From positions 124,001 to 188,000 of the forward strand of contig JAJPEQ010000013.1 of the NCBI GenBank assembly GCA_021166775.1: 64,000 bases of DNA, read 5' to 3'. The notes below the pieces were generated by a model that was not told the DNA's origin, made no database searches, and worked only from the letters and a program-made list of their open reading frames with translations. The translations under genes were made by a program, and so were the position numbers. Shown here piece by piece: positions 53,192 to 62,669 of this stretch; position 1 is the stretch's first letter; every line of letters begins with the position of its first letter. This DNA is from Comamonas sp. GTDB taxonomy: Bacteria; Pseudomonadota; Gammaproteobacteria; Burkholderiales; Burkholderiaceae_C.

Positions 53192-54007
53192 ATGCCGGAA
53201 TTGCCAGAAGTCGAAGTCACGCGCCGCGGGTTTGCCGATGCGATCGCGTTCGCTCGGATCACAAAGGTGGTGCTGGGCAAGCCGCTGCGCTGGCCCTTGG
53301 GCGTGGCCCCGCACGCGCTGGTGGGTTTGCGAGTGCTGAAGGTGCGAAGACGTGGCAAATACCTGTTGCTGGACTTGAGCAGGGGGCTGCTGCTCATTCA
53401 TCTGGGCATGTCCGGCAGCCTGCGCTTTGCACCTTTGCTGCCTGCGATGGGGGTGCATGACCATTTCGAGATGCAGACCGACCTTGGCGTGCTGCGCCTG
53501 CATGATCCGCGGCGTTTCGGGGCGGTGGTCTGGGTGCCGGGGGAAGAGGCGCCCATGGCGCGCAAGCTGCTGGCGGGCTTGGGCGCCGAGCCGCTTTCCG
53601 ACGCCTTTGATGTCGAGACCTTCGAGGCGAGGCTCAAGGCCAGCCGCCGGAGCATCAAGCAGGTGCTGCTGGCGGGCAGGGTGGTCGTGGGCATAGGCAA
53701 TATCTACGCCAGCGAGGCGCTGTTCGCGGCGCGCATCCGGCCGACCGCGATGGCCGCGCGTCTGAGCCACAGCCGCGCCGAGCGCCTGCACCATGCCATT
53801 CGCGAGGTCTTGGCGCGCGCGGTCGAGCGGGGGGGAAGCACGCTGAGGGATTTCGTGGGCGTGCAGGGTGAGGCCGGCCACTTTCAGCTTGAGGCCAAGG
53901 TGTATGGGCGTGCCGGTTTGCCATGCGTGGCGTGTGGCACGCCGATTCGCACGCTGCGCCAGGGCCAGCGCAGCACCTTCTTTTGCCCGCGGTGCCAGAA
54001 GAGCTGA
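53192..54007 (+). CDS. mutM: Formamidopyrimidine-DNA glycosylase
   Basis: A 271-residue bifunctional glycosylase removing 8-oxoguanine and formamidopyrimidines. It has the catalytic N-terminus [13 protein letters not shown] (Pro2, Glu3), [12 protein letters not shown] (Lys), the H2TH region [13 protein letters not shown], and a C-terminal zinc finger CVACGTPI ... FFCPRCQ. Its stop overlaps the mutY start (TGATG), so the two halves of the GO repair system are coupled. Confidence 0.96.
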   Translation: MPELPEVEVTRRGFADAIAFARITKVVLGKPLRWPLGVAPHALVGLRVLKVRRRGKYLLLDLSRGLLLIHLGMSGSLRFAPLLPAMGVHDHFEMQTDLGVLRLHDPRRFGAVVWVPGEEAPMARKLLAGLGAEPLSDAFDVETFEARLKASRRSIKQVLLAGRVVVGIGNIYASEALFAARIRPTAMAARLSHSRAERLHHAIREVLARAVERGGSTLRDFVGVQGEAGHFQLEAKVYGRAGLPCVACGTPIRTLRQGQRSTFFCPRCQKS

Positions 54008-55041
54008 TGACGCCGAGCGATTTTGCAGACCGCGTGGTGCGCTGGCAGGCGGCGCACGGACGCTGCGACCTGCCATGGCAGGGTACGCGCGATCCCTACC
54101 GGGTGTGGCTCTCGGAAATCATGCTGCAGCAGACGCAGGTGGCCACCGTGATCGGCTACTACGCGCGCTTTCTGGCACGTTTTCCGCACGTGCGGGCCCT
54201 GGCTGCTGCTGAACCCGATGAGGTGCTGGCCTTGTGGAGCGGCTTGGGCTACTACAGCCGCGCGCGCCATTTGCACCGCTGTGCGCAGATGGTGGCGCGC
54301 GAACACGGCGGCGTCTTTCCGCAGAGTGCGGCCGAGCTGCAGAAATTACCGGGCATTGGCCGCTCCACGGCGGCGGCGATCGCGGCGTTCTGCTTTGGTG
54401 AACGTGCCGCGATTCTGGACGGCAACGTGCGGCGCGTGCTCACGCGCGTGCTGGGCTTTGGCGCCGATTTGGTGCAAGCGGCGAATGAACGCGCCCTGTG
54501 GAGGCAAGCTCAGCAGTTGCTCCCGCAAACCGATGTGCAGCTTGCGATGCCGCGCTATACCCAGGGTCTGATGGATCTGGGCGCGACGGTGTGTCTTGCG
54601 AAGAACCCGCAATGCGATCGCTGCCCGCTTGCGGATCTCTGCGTGGCGCGTCGCCAGGGCGATCCGCAGCGCTACCCGGTGCGCACGCGGCAGATCAAGC
54701 GTCGCGTCGAAGCATGGTGGCTGCTGTTGTATCTGGACGGCGGGCGACGTTGCTGGCTTGCCCCGCGCCCGCCACGCGGCATCTGGGCGGGCTTGTACTG
54801 TCCGCCTGTTCAGATGCAGCCCGTCGGTTCCGATGTCTTGGGCTCGAATGCCGCTGTGAAGGCGCTGGCGGTGGTCACGCATGCGCTGACGCACCGTGAA
54901 CTCCAGCTGCATCCTGTCGTGATCCGCGGCGCCGAGCCCTCTTCGAGCCCGCAGGGCGCATGGTTCGGGCACGATGAATGGCAGCGGCTGGGCCTGCCCG
55001 CTCCGATACGCAGGTTGCTCGATGCTTTATGTGGGGAGTAA
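54007..55041 (+). CDS. mutY: A/G-specific adenine glycosylase
   Basis: A 344-residue glycosylase removing adenine opposite 8-oxoguanine. Motifs are LPWQGTRDPYRVWLSEIMLQ (catalytic Glu), the HhH-GPD block LPGIGRSTAAAIAAF with Asp in ILDGNVRRVL, and the [4Fe-4S] ligands CLAKNPQCDRCPLADLC. The C-terminal Nudix-like domain recognises 8-oxoG. The ATG at 54007 overlaps the mutM stop by one base. Confidence 0.96.
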   Translation: MTPSDFADRVVRWQAAHGRCDLPWQGTRDPYRVWLSEIMLQQTQVATVIGYYARFLARFPHVRALAAAEPDEVLALWSGLGYYSRARHLHRCAQMVAREHGGVFPQSAAELQKLPGIGRSTAAAIAAFCFGERAAILDGNVRRVLTRVLGFGADLVQAANERALWRQAQQLLPQTDVQLAMPRYTQGLMDLGATVCLAKNPQCDRCPLADLCVARRQGDPQRYPVRTRQIKRRVEAWWLLLYLDGGRRCWLAPRPPRGIWAGLYCPPVQMQPVGSDVLGSNAAVKALAVVTHALTHRELQLHPVVIRGAEPSSSPQGAWFGHDEWQRLGLPAPIRRLLDALCGE

Positions 55042-55106
55042 AGCTATTGTCATGATAGCTTGTGGCGATTGTTCAGCAATGTCAAAGCAATGATTTCATG
55101 ATGATT

Positions 55107-55970
55107 TCAAGCGCCATCCTGTTCCCGATGGCGTTTGAGCGTGGTCCAGGCGCCGGCGAAGTGCTCGGCCAGCTGCTCCACCAGGTAGACCGACCGGTGC
55201 TGCCCGCCGGTGCAGCCGATGGCCACCGTGACGTAGCTGCGGTGATTGCTCGCCAGCGGCGGCAGCCAGCGTTCCAGGAAGAGGGTGATGTCGGTCTGCA
55301 TCCGGGCCACCTCGGGCTGTCTGCGCAGGAAGCCGATGACGGGCTCATCCTGCCCGGTGAGCGGACGCAGGCCGGGGTCGTAGTGCGGATTGGGCAGCAT
55401 GCGCACGTCAAAGACATAGTCGGCGTCCATCGGCACGCCGCGCTTGAAGGCGAAGGACTGAAACACCAGCGTGAGCCGGCCTGGCGGCACGGCCATGAGC
55501 TTTTTGACGTAGGCGAGCAGGTCGGCATTGCGCAGGTTGCTGGTGTCGATCACGAGGGATTGCTCGCGCAGCTCGGCCAGCAGCTCGCGCTCCAGTTGAA
55601 TGCTCTGCACCAGGGCCTGCCGTCCGTCCCGCAGTTCTTCGGTGGACAGCGGATGGCGTCTGCGCGTTTCGGAAAAACGCCGCACCAGCGTCTCGGTACG
55701 GGCATCCAGAAAGAGCACCTGTACCTTCACGCCGCTGGCGCGCAACTGATCGAGCTGCTGAGGCACCAGGGGCAGGGCCGTGGCGCTGCGCACGTCAATG
55801 GCCAGCGCCACGCGGTTGGCGTGCTGCCCGTGTTCCAGCTGCGCGAATGACACCAGCAACTCGGGCGGCAGGTTGTCCACGCAGTAGTAGCCGGCGTCTT
55901 CCAGGGCGTGCAGGGCCACGGACTTGCCCGAGCCGGACATGCCTGTTATGAGCACGAGTTCCAGCGGCAT
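55107..55970 (-). CDS. rapZ: RNase adapter protein RapZ
   Basis: A 287-residue P-loop protein that in E. coli brings the sRNA GlmZ to RNase E and so controls GlcN-6-P synthesis. Walker [21 protein letters not shown] is at about residues 10-29, followed by [10 protein letters not shown]. The C-terminal domain has [18 protein letters not shown] and [16 protein letters not shown]. It lies three bases after recN. The usual hprK/PTS partners are not adjacent. Confidence 0.95.
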   Translation of the reverse strand: MPLELVLITGMSGSGKSVALHALEDAGYYCVDNLPPELLVSFAQLEHGQHANRVALAIDVRSATALPLVPQQLDQLRASGVKVQVLFLDARTETLVRRFSETRRRHPLSTEELRDGRQALVQSIQLERELLAELREQSLVIDTSNLRNADLLAYVKKLMAVPPGRLTLVFQSFAFKRGVPMDADYVFDVRMLPNPHYDPGLRPLTGQDEPVIGFLRRQPEVARMQTDITLFLERWLPPLASNHRSYVTVAIGCTGGQHRSVYLVEQLAEHFAGAWTTLKRHREQDGA

Positions 55971-55973
55971 GGC

Positions 55974-57632
55974 TCAACCCCCCACGGCGCTGCCGAGCAT
56001 TTCGCTCGCATGCGCGAGCGTGGTGGCTGAGAGGTGTTCGCCGCCGAGCATGCGGGCAATTTCCTGTGTGCGCTGCGTACCCTCGATGGGCGTGACGCTG
56101 CTGCTGGTTTCATCCGCCGTGCTGTGCTTGGCCACCACCCAGTGGTGATCGCCGCAGGCTGCCACCTGCGGCAGATGCGTCACGGCCAGCACCTGGCGGT
56201 CGCGCCCGAGCTGGCGCATCAACCGCCCGACGGTTTCGGCCACGGCGCCGCCCACGCCTGAATCGACTTCATCGAAGATCAGCGTCGGCACCTCGCCAAG
56301 GCGGCTGGTGGTCACGGCGATGGCCAGTGCGATGCGCGAGAGCTCGCCGCCCGAGGCCACCCTGGCAATGGGGCGCGGGGTCATGCCGGGGTGGCTGGCC
56401 ACGAGAAATTGCACCTGATCCGTGCCGTGCGCCCCTGGTTCAGCGGCGGACACTTCAATCGCAAAGCGCCCGCCCGCCATGCCCAGCCCCTGCATGGCCT
56501 GCGTGATGGCGGTCGCCAGCTGCGCCGCGGCCCGGGACCGCGCGCGCGAGAGCGTCCGCGCCGCCTTGTCGTAGGCGTCGCGGCGCTCGCGCTCGGCAGT
56601 CTCGAGTTGCTGCAGATCGGTGGCGGCGTCCAGCGCCCGCAGCTTTTCGTTCCAATCCGCGAGCAGGGCGGGCAGCTCCCCGGGCGTGCGCCGGTAGCGG
56701 CGCGCAAGCTGGGTCCACAACGAGAGGCGCTCGTCAAGTTGGTGCAGCCGCGCGGGATCGGGCTCGGCATGGCGCAGATAGCCGTGCAGCGTGTGCGCCG
56801 CGTCTTCGGCCTCGGCGAGGCAGGAAGCGAGTGTGCTGCAGAGGGCGAGAAATTGCGGCTCGACGTCGGCATGCTCCTGCAGCGCCTGCCGAGCCTGGAC
56901 GAGGCCGTCGAGAGCGCCGCCGACATCGCCGCCACGCAAGGCGGCGAGCGCGGTGCGGGCGCTCGCGAGCAGGGATTCGGCGCTCGCCAGGCGTGCGTGT
57001 TCGACATTGAGCTCTTCCCATTGCCCTTCGCGCGGCGCAAGCTTGGCCACCTCGGCGATCTGCCACTGCAGGCGCTCGCGTTCCTGCTGCAGTGTTTCCT
57101 GGGCGTTGCGTGCCCGCGCGAGCACTTCATGGGCCTGGCGCCAGGCCTTCCATAGCGTGACGAGGGGACCGCTGTCGCACCCCGCATACGCATCAAGCAG
57201 ATCGCGCACCGCGTCGGCGCGCGTCAGGCTCTGCCAGGCATGCTGTCCATGGATGTCGATCAAAAAGTTGCCAAGTGCGCGCATCTGGGTGGCGGTCGCC
57301 GGCGTGCCGTTGATCCAGGCGCGGCTTCTGCCTTGCGCATCGAGCGTGCGACGCAGCAGCAAGCCGTCCTCGCGGGGGATGCCTGCGTCTTCCAGCCAGG
57401 CCGCCAGCTCGGCCGAGGGTGTGTCGAACTCGGCGCTGATGTCGGTGCGCTGCGCGCCTTCGCGGATCACGCCGGTGTCGGCGCGCGCGCCCAGCAGCAG
57501 CTGCAGGGCATCGATGAGGATGGATTTGCCCGCACCGGTTTCGCCGGTGAGCACCGTGAAACCCTGCGACACCTCCAGATCCAATGCGGGCACGATCACG
57601 AAATCCCGCAGCGCGATACGGCGCAGGGCCAT
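55974..57632 (-). CDS. recN: DNA repair protein RecN
   Basis: A 552-residue SMC-like ATPase acting in double-strand-break repair. Walker A LTGETGAGKSILIDALQLLL is at about residues 29-48, then a central coiled coil (about 160-380). The ABC signature IARVASGGELSRIALAI and Walker B PTLIFDEVDSGVGGAVAE are near the C-terminus. The start at 57632 gives the conserved MALRRIALRDFVIV. It is two bases after nadK, so the two are co-transcribed. Confidence 0.96.
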   Translation of the reverse strand: MALRRIALRDFVIVPALDLEVSQGFTVLTGETGAGKSILIDALQLLLGARADTGVIREGAQRTDISAEFDTPSAELAAWLEDAGIPREDGLLLRRTLDAQGRSRAWINGTPATATQMRALGNFLIDIHGQHAWQSLTRADAVRDLLDAYAGCDSGPLVTLWKAWRQAHEVLARARNAQETLQQERERLQWQIAEVAKLAPREGQWEELNVEHARLASAESLLASARTALAALRGGDVGGALDGLVQARQALQEHADVEPQFLALCSTLASCLAEAEDAAHTLHGYLRHAEPDPARLHQLDERLSLWTQLARRYRRTPGELPALLADWNEKLRALDAATDLQQLETAERERRDAYDKAARTLSRARSRAAAQLATAITQAMQGLGMAGGRFAIEVSAAEPGAHGTDQVQFLVASHPGMTPRPIARVASGGELSRIALAIAVTTSRLGEVPTLIFDEVDSGVGGAVAETVGRLMRQLGRDRQVLAVTHLPQVAACGDHHWVVAKHSTADETSSSVTPIEGTQRTQEIARMLGGEHLSATTLAHASEMLGSAVGG

Positions 57633-57634
57633 GT

Positions 57635-58531
57635 TCAGGCTCCTTCGTTCCAGCGCAGTTTGTTGCGCAGCGTGGCGAAGTAGCTCCAGCCCACGGGATG
57701 CAGGAAACAGGCGCTGTAGGGTGAGCGATGCACGACCACACGGTCGCCCTGCTTGAGCTGCGCCAGCGACTGCATGTCGAAGTTGGCGCTCGCCTCTCGC
57801 CCGCTCAGCAGCTCGATCACCACCTCGCCCACGTCGGGCAGCACGATGGGACGGTGCGTAAGCGTGTGCGGCGCGATCGGCACCAGCACCCAGCCGGGAA
57901 TGGAAGGATGCAGCATGGGTCCGCCCGCAGAAAGGGCGTAGGCCGTGGACCCGGTGGGAGAGGCGATGATGACGCCGTCGGCGCGCTGATTGGCCACGAA
58001 GTCGGCATCGACTTCGATGCGAAGCTCCACCATGCCCGAGGTCGAGCCACGGTTGACCACCACGTCGTTCAGTGCCAGCGCCTCGAACACGCAATCATCG
58101 CCACGCAGCACGCGCCCATGCATGAGCGGGCGAACGTCCTCCTCGTAGTCGCCGACCAGCATGGGTGCCAGGGTGGCCTCGAAGCCTTCCAACGGGATAT
58201 CGGTGATGAACCCCAGCCGCCCCTGGTTGATGCCGATCAGTGGCGTGCCATGACTCGCCAGGCGCCGTCCCACGCTGAGCATGGTGCCGTCGCCGCCGAT
58301 CACCAGGCCCAGGTCGCAGTGACGGCCGATATCGTCAAGGCCGCGGGTGGCGTAATCCGTGAGTTGGATGCCGCTCGCGGTCTCTTCATCCAGCGTCACT
58401 TCGCAGCCTTGCGCTTTGACGAACGCGGCGATGTCGCGCACCGCCTGACACAGCGTCTGCGGCGCCGCCACCTTGGCGCGCGATTTCTGGTATTTGCCGA
58501 TGACGGCAATGCTGTGGAAAATGGGCTGCAT
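57635..58531 (-). CDS. nadK: NAD kinase
   Basis: A 298-residue enzyme phosphorylating NAD to NADP. The nucleotide-binding GGDGTML motif lies in [20 protein letters not shown] at about residue 80. Other blocks are [29 protein letters not shown] and [20 protein letters not shown]. Length fits the family. It is divergent from hrcA, with 71 bases between the starts. Confidence 0.96.
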   Translation of the reverse strand: MQPIFHSIAVIGKYQKSRAKVAAPQTLCQAVRDIAAFVKAQGCEVTLDEETASGIQLTDYATRGLDDIGRHCDLGLVIGGDGTMLSVGRRLASHGTPLIGINQGRLGFITDIPLEGFEATLAPMLVGDYEEDVRPLMHGRVLRGDDCVFEALALNDVVVNRGSTSGMVELRIEVDADFVANQRADGVIIASPTGSTAYALSAGGPMLHPSIPGWVLVPIAPHTLTHRPIVLPDVGEVVIELLSGREASANFDMQSLAQLKQGDRVVVHRSPYSACFLHPVGWSYFATLRNKLRWNEGA

Positions 58532-58568
58532 GGCCTTGGATTAGATCATCATGGCGGGGGCGCAACGT

Positions 58569-58595
58569 TTGGCTATGGTAAGCGCTCGGTAGAAT
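58569..58595 (+). promoter_or_regulatory. Candidate hrcA promoter
   Basis: TTGGCT (58569-58574) and TAGAAT (58590-58595) are separated by 15 bases. The -10 overlaps an upstream ATG (58594), which argues for the later start at 58603. No CIRCE operator is seen. Confidence 0.45.
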
Positions 58596-58602
58596 GGTTT
58601 GC

Positions 58603-59607
58603 ATGCTGGACGCGCGTGGGAAATTGTTGCTCAAGGCGCTGGTGGAGCGCTACATCGCCGACGGGCAGCCCGTCGGTTCGCGCACGCTTTCTCGTGCGTC
58701 GGGCCTGGAGCTTTCGCCGGCGACGGTGCGCAATGTCATGTCCGACCTGGAGGAGCTTGGCCTCATTACCAGCCCCCATACCTCCGCGGGCCGTGTACCT
58801 ACCGCCAAGGGTTACCGCCTGTTCGTCGATACCATGCTCACGGTGCAGCATGAACGCCTGCCCGAGCTTCAGATCCGGCCCGAGCAACCGCAGAAGGTGA
58901 TCGCGCAGGCGGCGCAAATGCTCTCCAACCTCTCCCAGTTCGTGGGCGTGGTGATGGCACCGCGCAGAGCCTCGGTATTCAGGCACATCGAATTCCTGCG
59001 CCTGTCCGAGAAGCGCGTGCTCGTCATCATCGTCTCGCCCGACGGCGATGTGCAAAACCGCGTGATCTTCACCGAGTCGGACTACACGCAGTCGCAGCTC
59101 GTGGAGACGGCGAATTTCCTCAATGCCAATTACAGCGGCCTGGCGATCGAACAGGTGCGCGAGCGCCTCAAGGCCGAGGTGGACAGCCTGCGCGCCGAGA
59201 TCGCCCAGCTCATGCAGGCGGCGGTGAGCGCCAGCAGCGATGTGCTGAGCGAATCGCAGGGCGAAGTGGTGATCTCGGGCGAGCGCAACCTGCTGGCCGT
59301 GAGCGACTTTTCCAGCGACATGGACAACCTGCGCCGGGCCTTTGGTCTGTTCGAGCAGAAGACGCAGATCCTGCGGCTGCTGGACATTTCCAGCCGCGCC
59401 GAAGGCGTGCGCATCTTCATCGGCGGCGAGAGCCATGTGGTGCCTTTCGAAGAACTGTCGGTGGTCAGCGCGCCGTACGAAGTCGATGGTCAGGTGGTGG
59501 GCACGCTGGGCGTGATCGGCCCCACGCGCATGCCCTACGATCGCATGATCCAGATCGTCGACATCACGTCCAAACTCGTCTCCAATGCGCTGAGCCATCG
59601 CAGCTAG
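58603..59607 (+). CDS. hrcA: Heat-inducible transcriptional repressor HrcA
   Basis: A 334-residue repressor of groE/dnaK-type heat-shock genes, binding the CIRCE element with GroEL help. The N-terminal winged helix ([48 protein letters not shown]) is at about residues 9-70. A GAF-like domain follows ([15 protein letters not shown]). The C-terminus has [16 protein letters not shown] prefer the ATG at 58603 over 58594, because the latter lies inside the -10 box. The start may be leaderless. hrcA here is not next to dnaK or grpE. Confidence 0.94.
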   Translation: MLDARGKLLLKALVERYIADGQPVGSRTLSRASGLELSPATVRNVMSDLEELGLITSPHTSAGRVPTAKGYRLFVDTMLTVQHERLPELQIRPEQPQKVIAQAAQMLSNLSQFVGVVMAPRRASVFRHIEFLRLSEKRVLVIIVSPDGDVQNRVIFTESDYTQSQLVETANFLNANYSGLAIEQVRERLKAEVDSLRAEIAQLMQAAVSASSDVLSESQGEVVISGERNLLAVSDFSSDMDNLRRAFGLFEQKTQILRLLDISSRAEGVRIFIGGESHVVPFEELSVVSAPYEVDGQVVGTLGVIGPTRMPYDRMIQIVDITSKLVSNALSHRS

Positions 59608-59611
59608 CACA

Positions 59612-59617
59612 TACAAT
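59612..59617 (+). promoter_or_regulatory. Candidate -10 element of the CAU tRNA gene
   Basis: TACAAT lies 31 bases upstream of the mature tRNA end, right after the hrcA stop. Confidence 0.5.
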
Positions 59618-59647
59618 GCGCGCGGCCCACGGGAAGAGGGCTGCTGC

Positions 59648-59724
59648 GGGCCGTTAGCTCAGTTGGTCAGAGCAGAGGACTCATAATCCTTTGGTCGTTG
59701 GTTCAAGTCCAACACGGCCTACCA
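59648..59724 (+). tRNA. tRNA with CAT anticodon, most likely tRNA-Ile2 (lysidine type)
   Basis: A 77-nt cloverleaf starting GGGCCGTTAGCTC, anticodon loop CTCATAA, T-arm GTTGGTTCAAGTCCAAC and encoded CCA. Default callers may label it Met. The acceptor stem has C4-G69 and C5-G68 pairs, which TilS uses to recognise tRNA-Ile2, and the TTGGTCG...GGTTCAAGTCC stretch closely matches E. coli ileX rather than the elongator tRNA-Met genes. The terminal pair is G1-U72. Confidence 0.8.
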
Positions 59725-60471
59725 AAAATTATGATTGCGAATCAACGGCTTGCGTGAACCGCTCCCGACGGTTGCCGCTTTTCCAGGGCCCTGAAACGCA
59801 TTTTGGGACACACTTTGGGACACGGCCGCCGCTGGGCACGCTTCAGCCACGCAGCCACCCCGCGTCTTGCATGGGCGCGCAGGGCTAAAAACCAACGCTT
59901 CACTTCTCGCCGGAACCACCCGGCGCATCATGAAGTGAGGCTTGCATGAAGGTCGTGATTCGTCAGCGCGGTGGTTGATCTGCTGGCCGCCACTTCCTTG
60001 CTAGCCATCTTGGCCATGCCGGCGTCCTGCGGCAGCTCCCGCGCGGTGGCCAACTCGCCAGCGCGCTGCTGATGGTGCACCCGGCGCTGGGCTACCGCCG
60101 CCATCTCAATGTGCTCATGTGACAGCGCCATGGACCTGGCGGCGTCGGCCATCATGTCCAGCTGGGTGAGCAGGAAAGCGCAACCTTGAGTTGGTGGTGC
60201 GGGAGCTCTCGCATCATGGGGGGGGTGGATTGCGTCATACCGTCACCAGGCGTCTAGCACAGCGCGGCCCACCAGTGCATCAGTTTGGGATACCGCTCGT
60301 CCTTGTTATCTTCCCGTTCGTCTTCCCAGTGCGTCGGTGTTTGTCGCTCACTTGTAGCATGGTCGCAAAAGAACGTAGCAATTGTGTCACGCGACGTGTG
60401 GGAGCACGCTTGGGGCACGAGTACAGATAACGACCCTTGCGGGGGTGTCGTGTCCATTGGAAACGAACAGC
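59725..60471. other. Region of about 750 bases with no convincing gene, possible integration scar
   Basis: Between the tRNA and fimT I find no gene with family similarity. A tandem TTTGGGACAC (59802-59811, 59814-59823) lies about 80 bases after the tRNA. A 75-codon minus-strand frame at 59928-60155, rich in Ala, Met and His and without good ribosome-binding support, is the only sizeable candidate; I do not recognise it. The part from about 60270 is less G+C-rich and probably holds the fimT promoter, which I could not define. Confidence 0.6.
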
Positions 60472-61050
60472 ATGCACACTTTGGGCTCACCTTGCTTTCG
60501 CAGAAGCGGCGTTGATGTTCGCGGCTTCACAGCCATCGAATTGATGGTCACCATCGCCATCCTGGCAGTGCTGACAGCCTTGGCGGCGCCCAGTTTTACG
60601 CCGCTGCTCGATAAATGGCGGGTACGCAGCGCGGCTGAAGCGCTGCAGAGCACGCTGTACTTCGCGCGCTCAGAGGCCATCAAACGCGGGGGCGGCATCG
60701 CCATGGCCAAGCTGGCGAATACAGCGGGGGGCTGTCAGAACGCCGGCACCACCCAGGAATGGGGCTGCGGCTGGATTGTCTTTGTCGACGCAAACGACAA
60801 CGGCACCTTCAACAGCAGTACGGAACTCAAGCTGCGCGATACCGCCCTGGACGGCGCCGTCAACGTCATGCGCTACCCGTCAGGCAACTTCGTGAAGGTG
60901 GATCGCTACGGCATGGCCAATGGCAACAACACCCTGCGTTTCGTCCTGTCTCCTGCCGCAACCGGTGTCAGTTCCCCGGCCGTGACCACCTTGTGCATGA
61001 GCGCCGGCGGTCGCATCCGGATCTTGAGTGGCGAGGTGAGCTGCACATGA
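60472..61050 (+). CDS. fimT: GspH/FimT family pseudopilin
   Basis: A 192-residue minor type IV pilin. The 18-residue leader ends RG before the cleavage site, giving mature FTAIELMVTIAILAVLTALA with Glu5. A FimT-type domain follows, with AAEALQSTLYFARSEAIKRG, GWIVFVDANDNGTF and a C-terminal Cys (GGRIRILSGEVSCT) that may pair with an earlier Cys. I chose the ATG at 60472 for leader length. It overlaps pilV by four bases and leads the minor pilin operon. Confidence 0.9.
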   Translation: MHTLGSPCFRRSGVDVRGFTAIELMVTIAILAVLTALAAPSFTPLLDKWRVRSAAEALQSTLYFARSEAIKRGGGIAMAKLANTAGGCQNAGTTQEWGCGWIVFVDANDNGTFNSSTELKLRDTALDGAVNVMRYPSGNFVKVDRYGMANGNNTLRFVLSPAATGVSSPAVTTLCMSAGGRIRILSGEVSCT

Positions 61051-61697
61051 CCATGAAAAACCGCTTTTCGAATCACCGGGCAATGGGTATGCACAAAAAA
61101 CAGACAGGCATCACGCTGATTGAATCGTTGATCGCATTGGTCGTGGCGGCACTCGGCATTCTGGGTGTTGTCGGCGTGCAGATGCGTACCCTTGTCGACA
61201 CCCAGGCCTCGGTCAATCGAGGCTACGCCATCAGCCTCATTGACGACCTGGCGGAGCGTATTCAGACCAACCCTGACGCGCTCAACAACCTGCCAACCTA
61301 TACGACGTCCCCGACCTCCGCGACCGACTGCACTTCGACGGCGTGTGATCCGGCGGCCCTGGCCACCTACGACATCAAGAGCTGGCGCGATCAGGTATCC
61401 ACCACCCTGCCCGGCAGCCAGGCCATCGTTTTCGTTCCGCAAGGCGGATCGCGCCAGCTGGGCGTTCTCATCGGCTGGGTCGACAAGCATTACAGCCAGA
61501 CCGGCACCGATCTGGCGGCAGACATCACCGCGTTGAATGCCGAATTGATGAAGATCATCCCGACCAATACCAAAGACAGTACCGGCGCCGCCATTTCATG
61601 CCCCGCTGGCCTGATCTGTCACCTTCAATACATTCAGCCCACGCAGCGCTGCACCCCGTGGGGCATTGGCGCGGGCACACTCTATTGCGCGAGCTGA
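61047..61697 (+). CDS. pilV: Type IV pilus modification protein PilV
   Basis: A 216-residue minor pilin. Its leader ends KKQTG before mature ITLIESLIALVVAALGILGV (Glu5). The domain has VNRGYAISLIDDLAERIQTN and Cys-containing loops. The ATG at 61047 overlaps the fimT stop (ATGA). ATGs at 61083 or 61089 would give shorter, more usual leaders, so the true start is uncertain. Confidence 0.88.
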   Translation: MTMKNRFSNHRAMGMHKKQTGITLIESLIALVVAALGILGVVGVQMRTLVDTQASVNRGYAISLIDDLAERIQTNPDALNNLPTYTTSPTSATDCTSTACDPAALATYDIKSWRDQVSTTLPGSQAIVFVPQGGSRQLGVLIGWVDKHYSQTGTDLAADITALNAELMKIIPTNTKDSTGAAISCPAGLICHLQYIQPTQRCTPWGIGAGTLYCAS

Positions 61698-61701
61698 GGG
61701 G

Positions 61702-62622
61702 ATGCAAATGCAAAACCCATTGACCCACGTGCCGCCATCGGCCAGCCCTCACGGCCCCTTGCATCGGATCGCGTGCAAGGTCAGATGTCGGCAAAACGGC
61801 GTGACTCTGATCGAGCTCATGGTGGGCATCGCCATCGGCCTGCTGGTGATTGCCGTGGCCATGGGCGCCCTGATGGCCTCGCGCGGCATCACCAGCACGG
61901 TGTCCGACGCCACCTCGCTGCAAAGACAGGCCGCCTACGCATTCAGGGTCATGGGGCAGCAAATCAAGCAGGCCGGCAGCCTGGAACTCAGCCTCGATCC
62001 CAATATCGCGGGTTTTGCCGCAAGCAGTTCGAACGCGGCCATGACCCCCGTCGCCTTCGACCCACCCGATCCCTCCGGGGCGCGCCCGGCATTTGATCGT
62101 TCGACCAGCACGGTTGTGGGCGCCGACTCCCCGGTCAGCCTCACGGTCGGTTATCAGAACTACGTCGAAATGACCACCGCGTCGGCCACGGATCCGACCT
62201 CCCTGTTGCGTGATTGTCTTGGTCAGAATCCCGCCATAGGCGCGGGCGGCAGCCTTGCGACCACTCCTGTCATTTCCAGCCAGTTCCAGCGCAATGCGAC
62301 GACCAATGAATTGACGTGCATCGGCTCGGGCGCCGCTGGGGCACAAGCCATCATCGGCAATGTCACGGATTTCCAGGTCCGCTACATCACGCAGGCCCCC
62401 AATACGACCACCATGCAATACCAATCCTCGGCCAGCGGCATCGGCGACTGGAGCAGCGTGTACGCCGTGGACGTCTGCATTGAATTGACAGGCTCGGAGA
62501 CGACCACCACGGACAGCGGCGCCACGTACAAGAATTGCAGCGGCACCAGTACGGCCTACGGAAATCGACTGAAGATGGTTTTTCATAACGTCTTCCAGAT
62601 ACGCAGCCAAAGCAGAATCTGA
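61702..62622 (+). CDS. pilW: Type IV pilus assembly protein PilW
   Basis: A 306-residue minor pilin. The prepilin site is NG before mature VTLIELMVGIAIGLLVIAVA (Glu5), preceded by an unusually long leader of about 33 residues. DATSLQRQAAYAFRVMGQQI is the PilW-type helix. The C-terminus has VYAVDVCIELTGSE and a Cys pair. It follows the pilV stop by four bases and carries GAGGGG before the ATG. Confidence 0.88.
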   Translation: MQMQNPLTHVPPSASPHGPLHRIACKVRCRQNGVTLIELMVGIAIGLLVIAVAMGALMASRGITSTVSDATSLQRQAAYAFRVMGQQIKQAGSLELSLDPNIAGFAASSSNAAMTPVAFDPPDPSGARPAFDRSTSTVVGADSPVSLTVGYQNYVEMTTASATDPTSLLRDCLGQNPAIGAGGSLATTPVISSQFQRNATTNELTCIGSGAAGAQAIIGNVTDFQVRYITQAPNTTTMQYQSSASGIGDWSSVYAVDVCIELTGSETTTTDSGATYKNCSGTSTAYGNRLKMVFHNVFQIRSQSRI

Positions 62623-62669
62623 TTTTCAACGTGGCATTCAACCATTCCACGCATCATCCGGTTGGAATC

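Noticed and set aside
58531-58603. A CIRCE operator upstream of hrcA
   Set aside because: No TTAGCACTC-N9-GAGTGCTAA-like inverted repeat is present in the nadK-hrcA gap.
59691-59888. A short plus-strand frame starting inside the CAU tRNA
   Set aside because: Its first part is tRNA sequence and the rest has no similarity. The repeated HFGTHFGT stretch comes only from the tandem TTTGGGACAC repeat.
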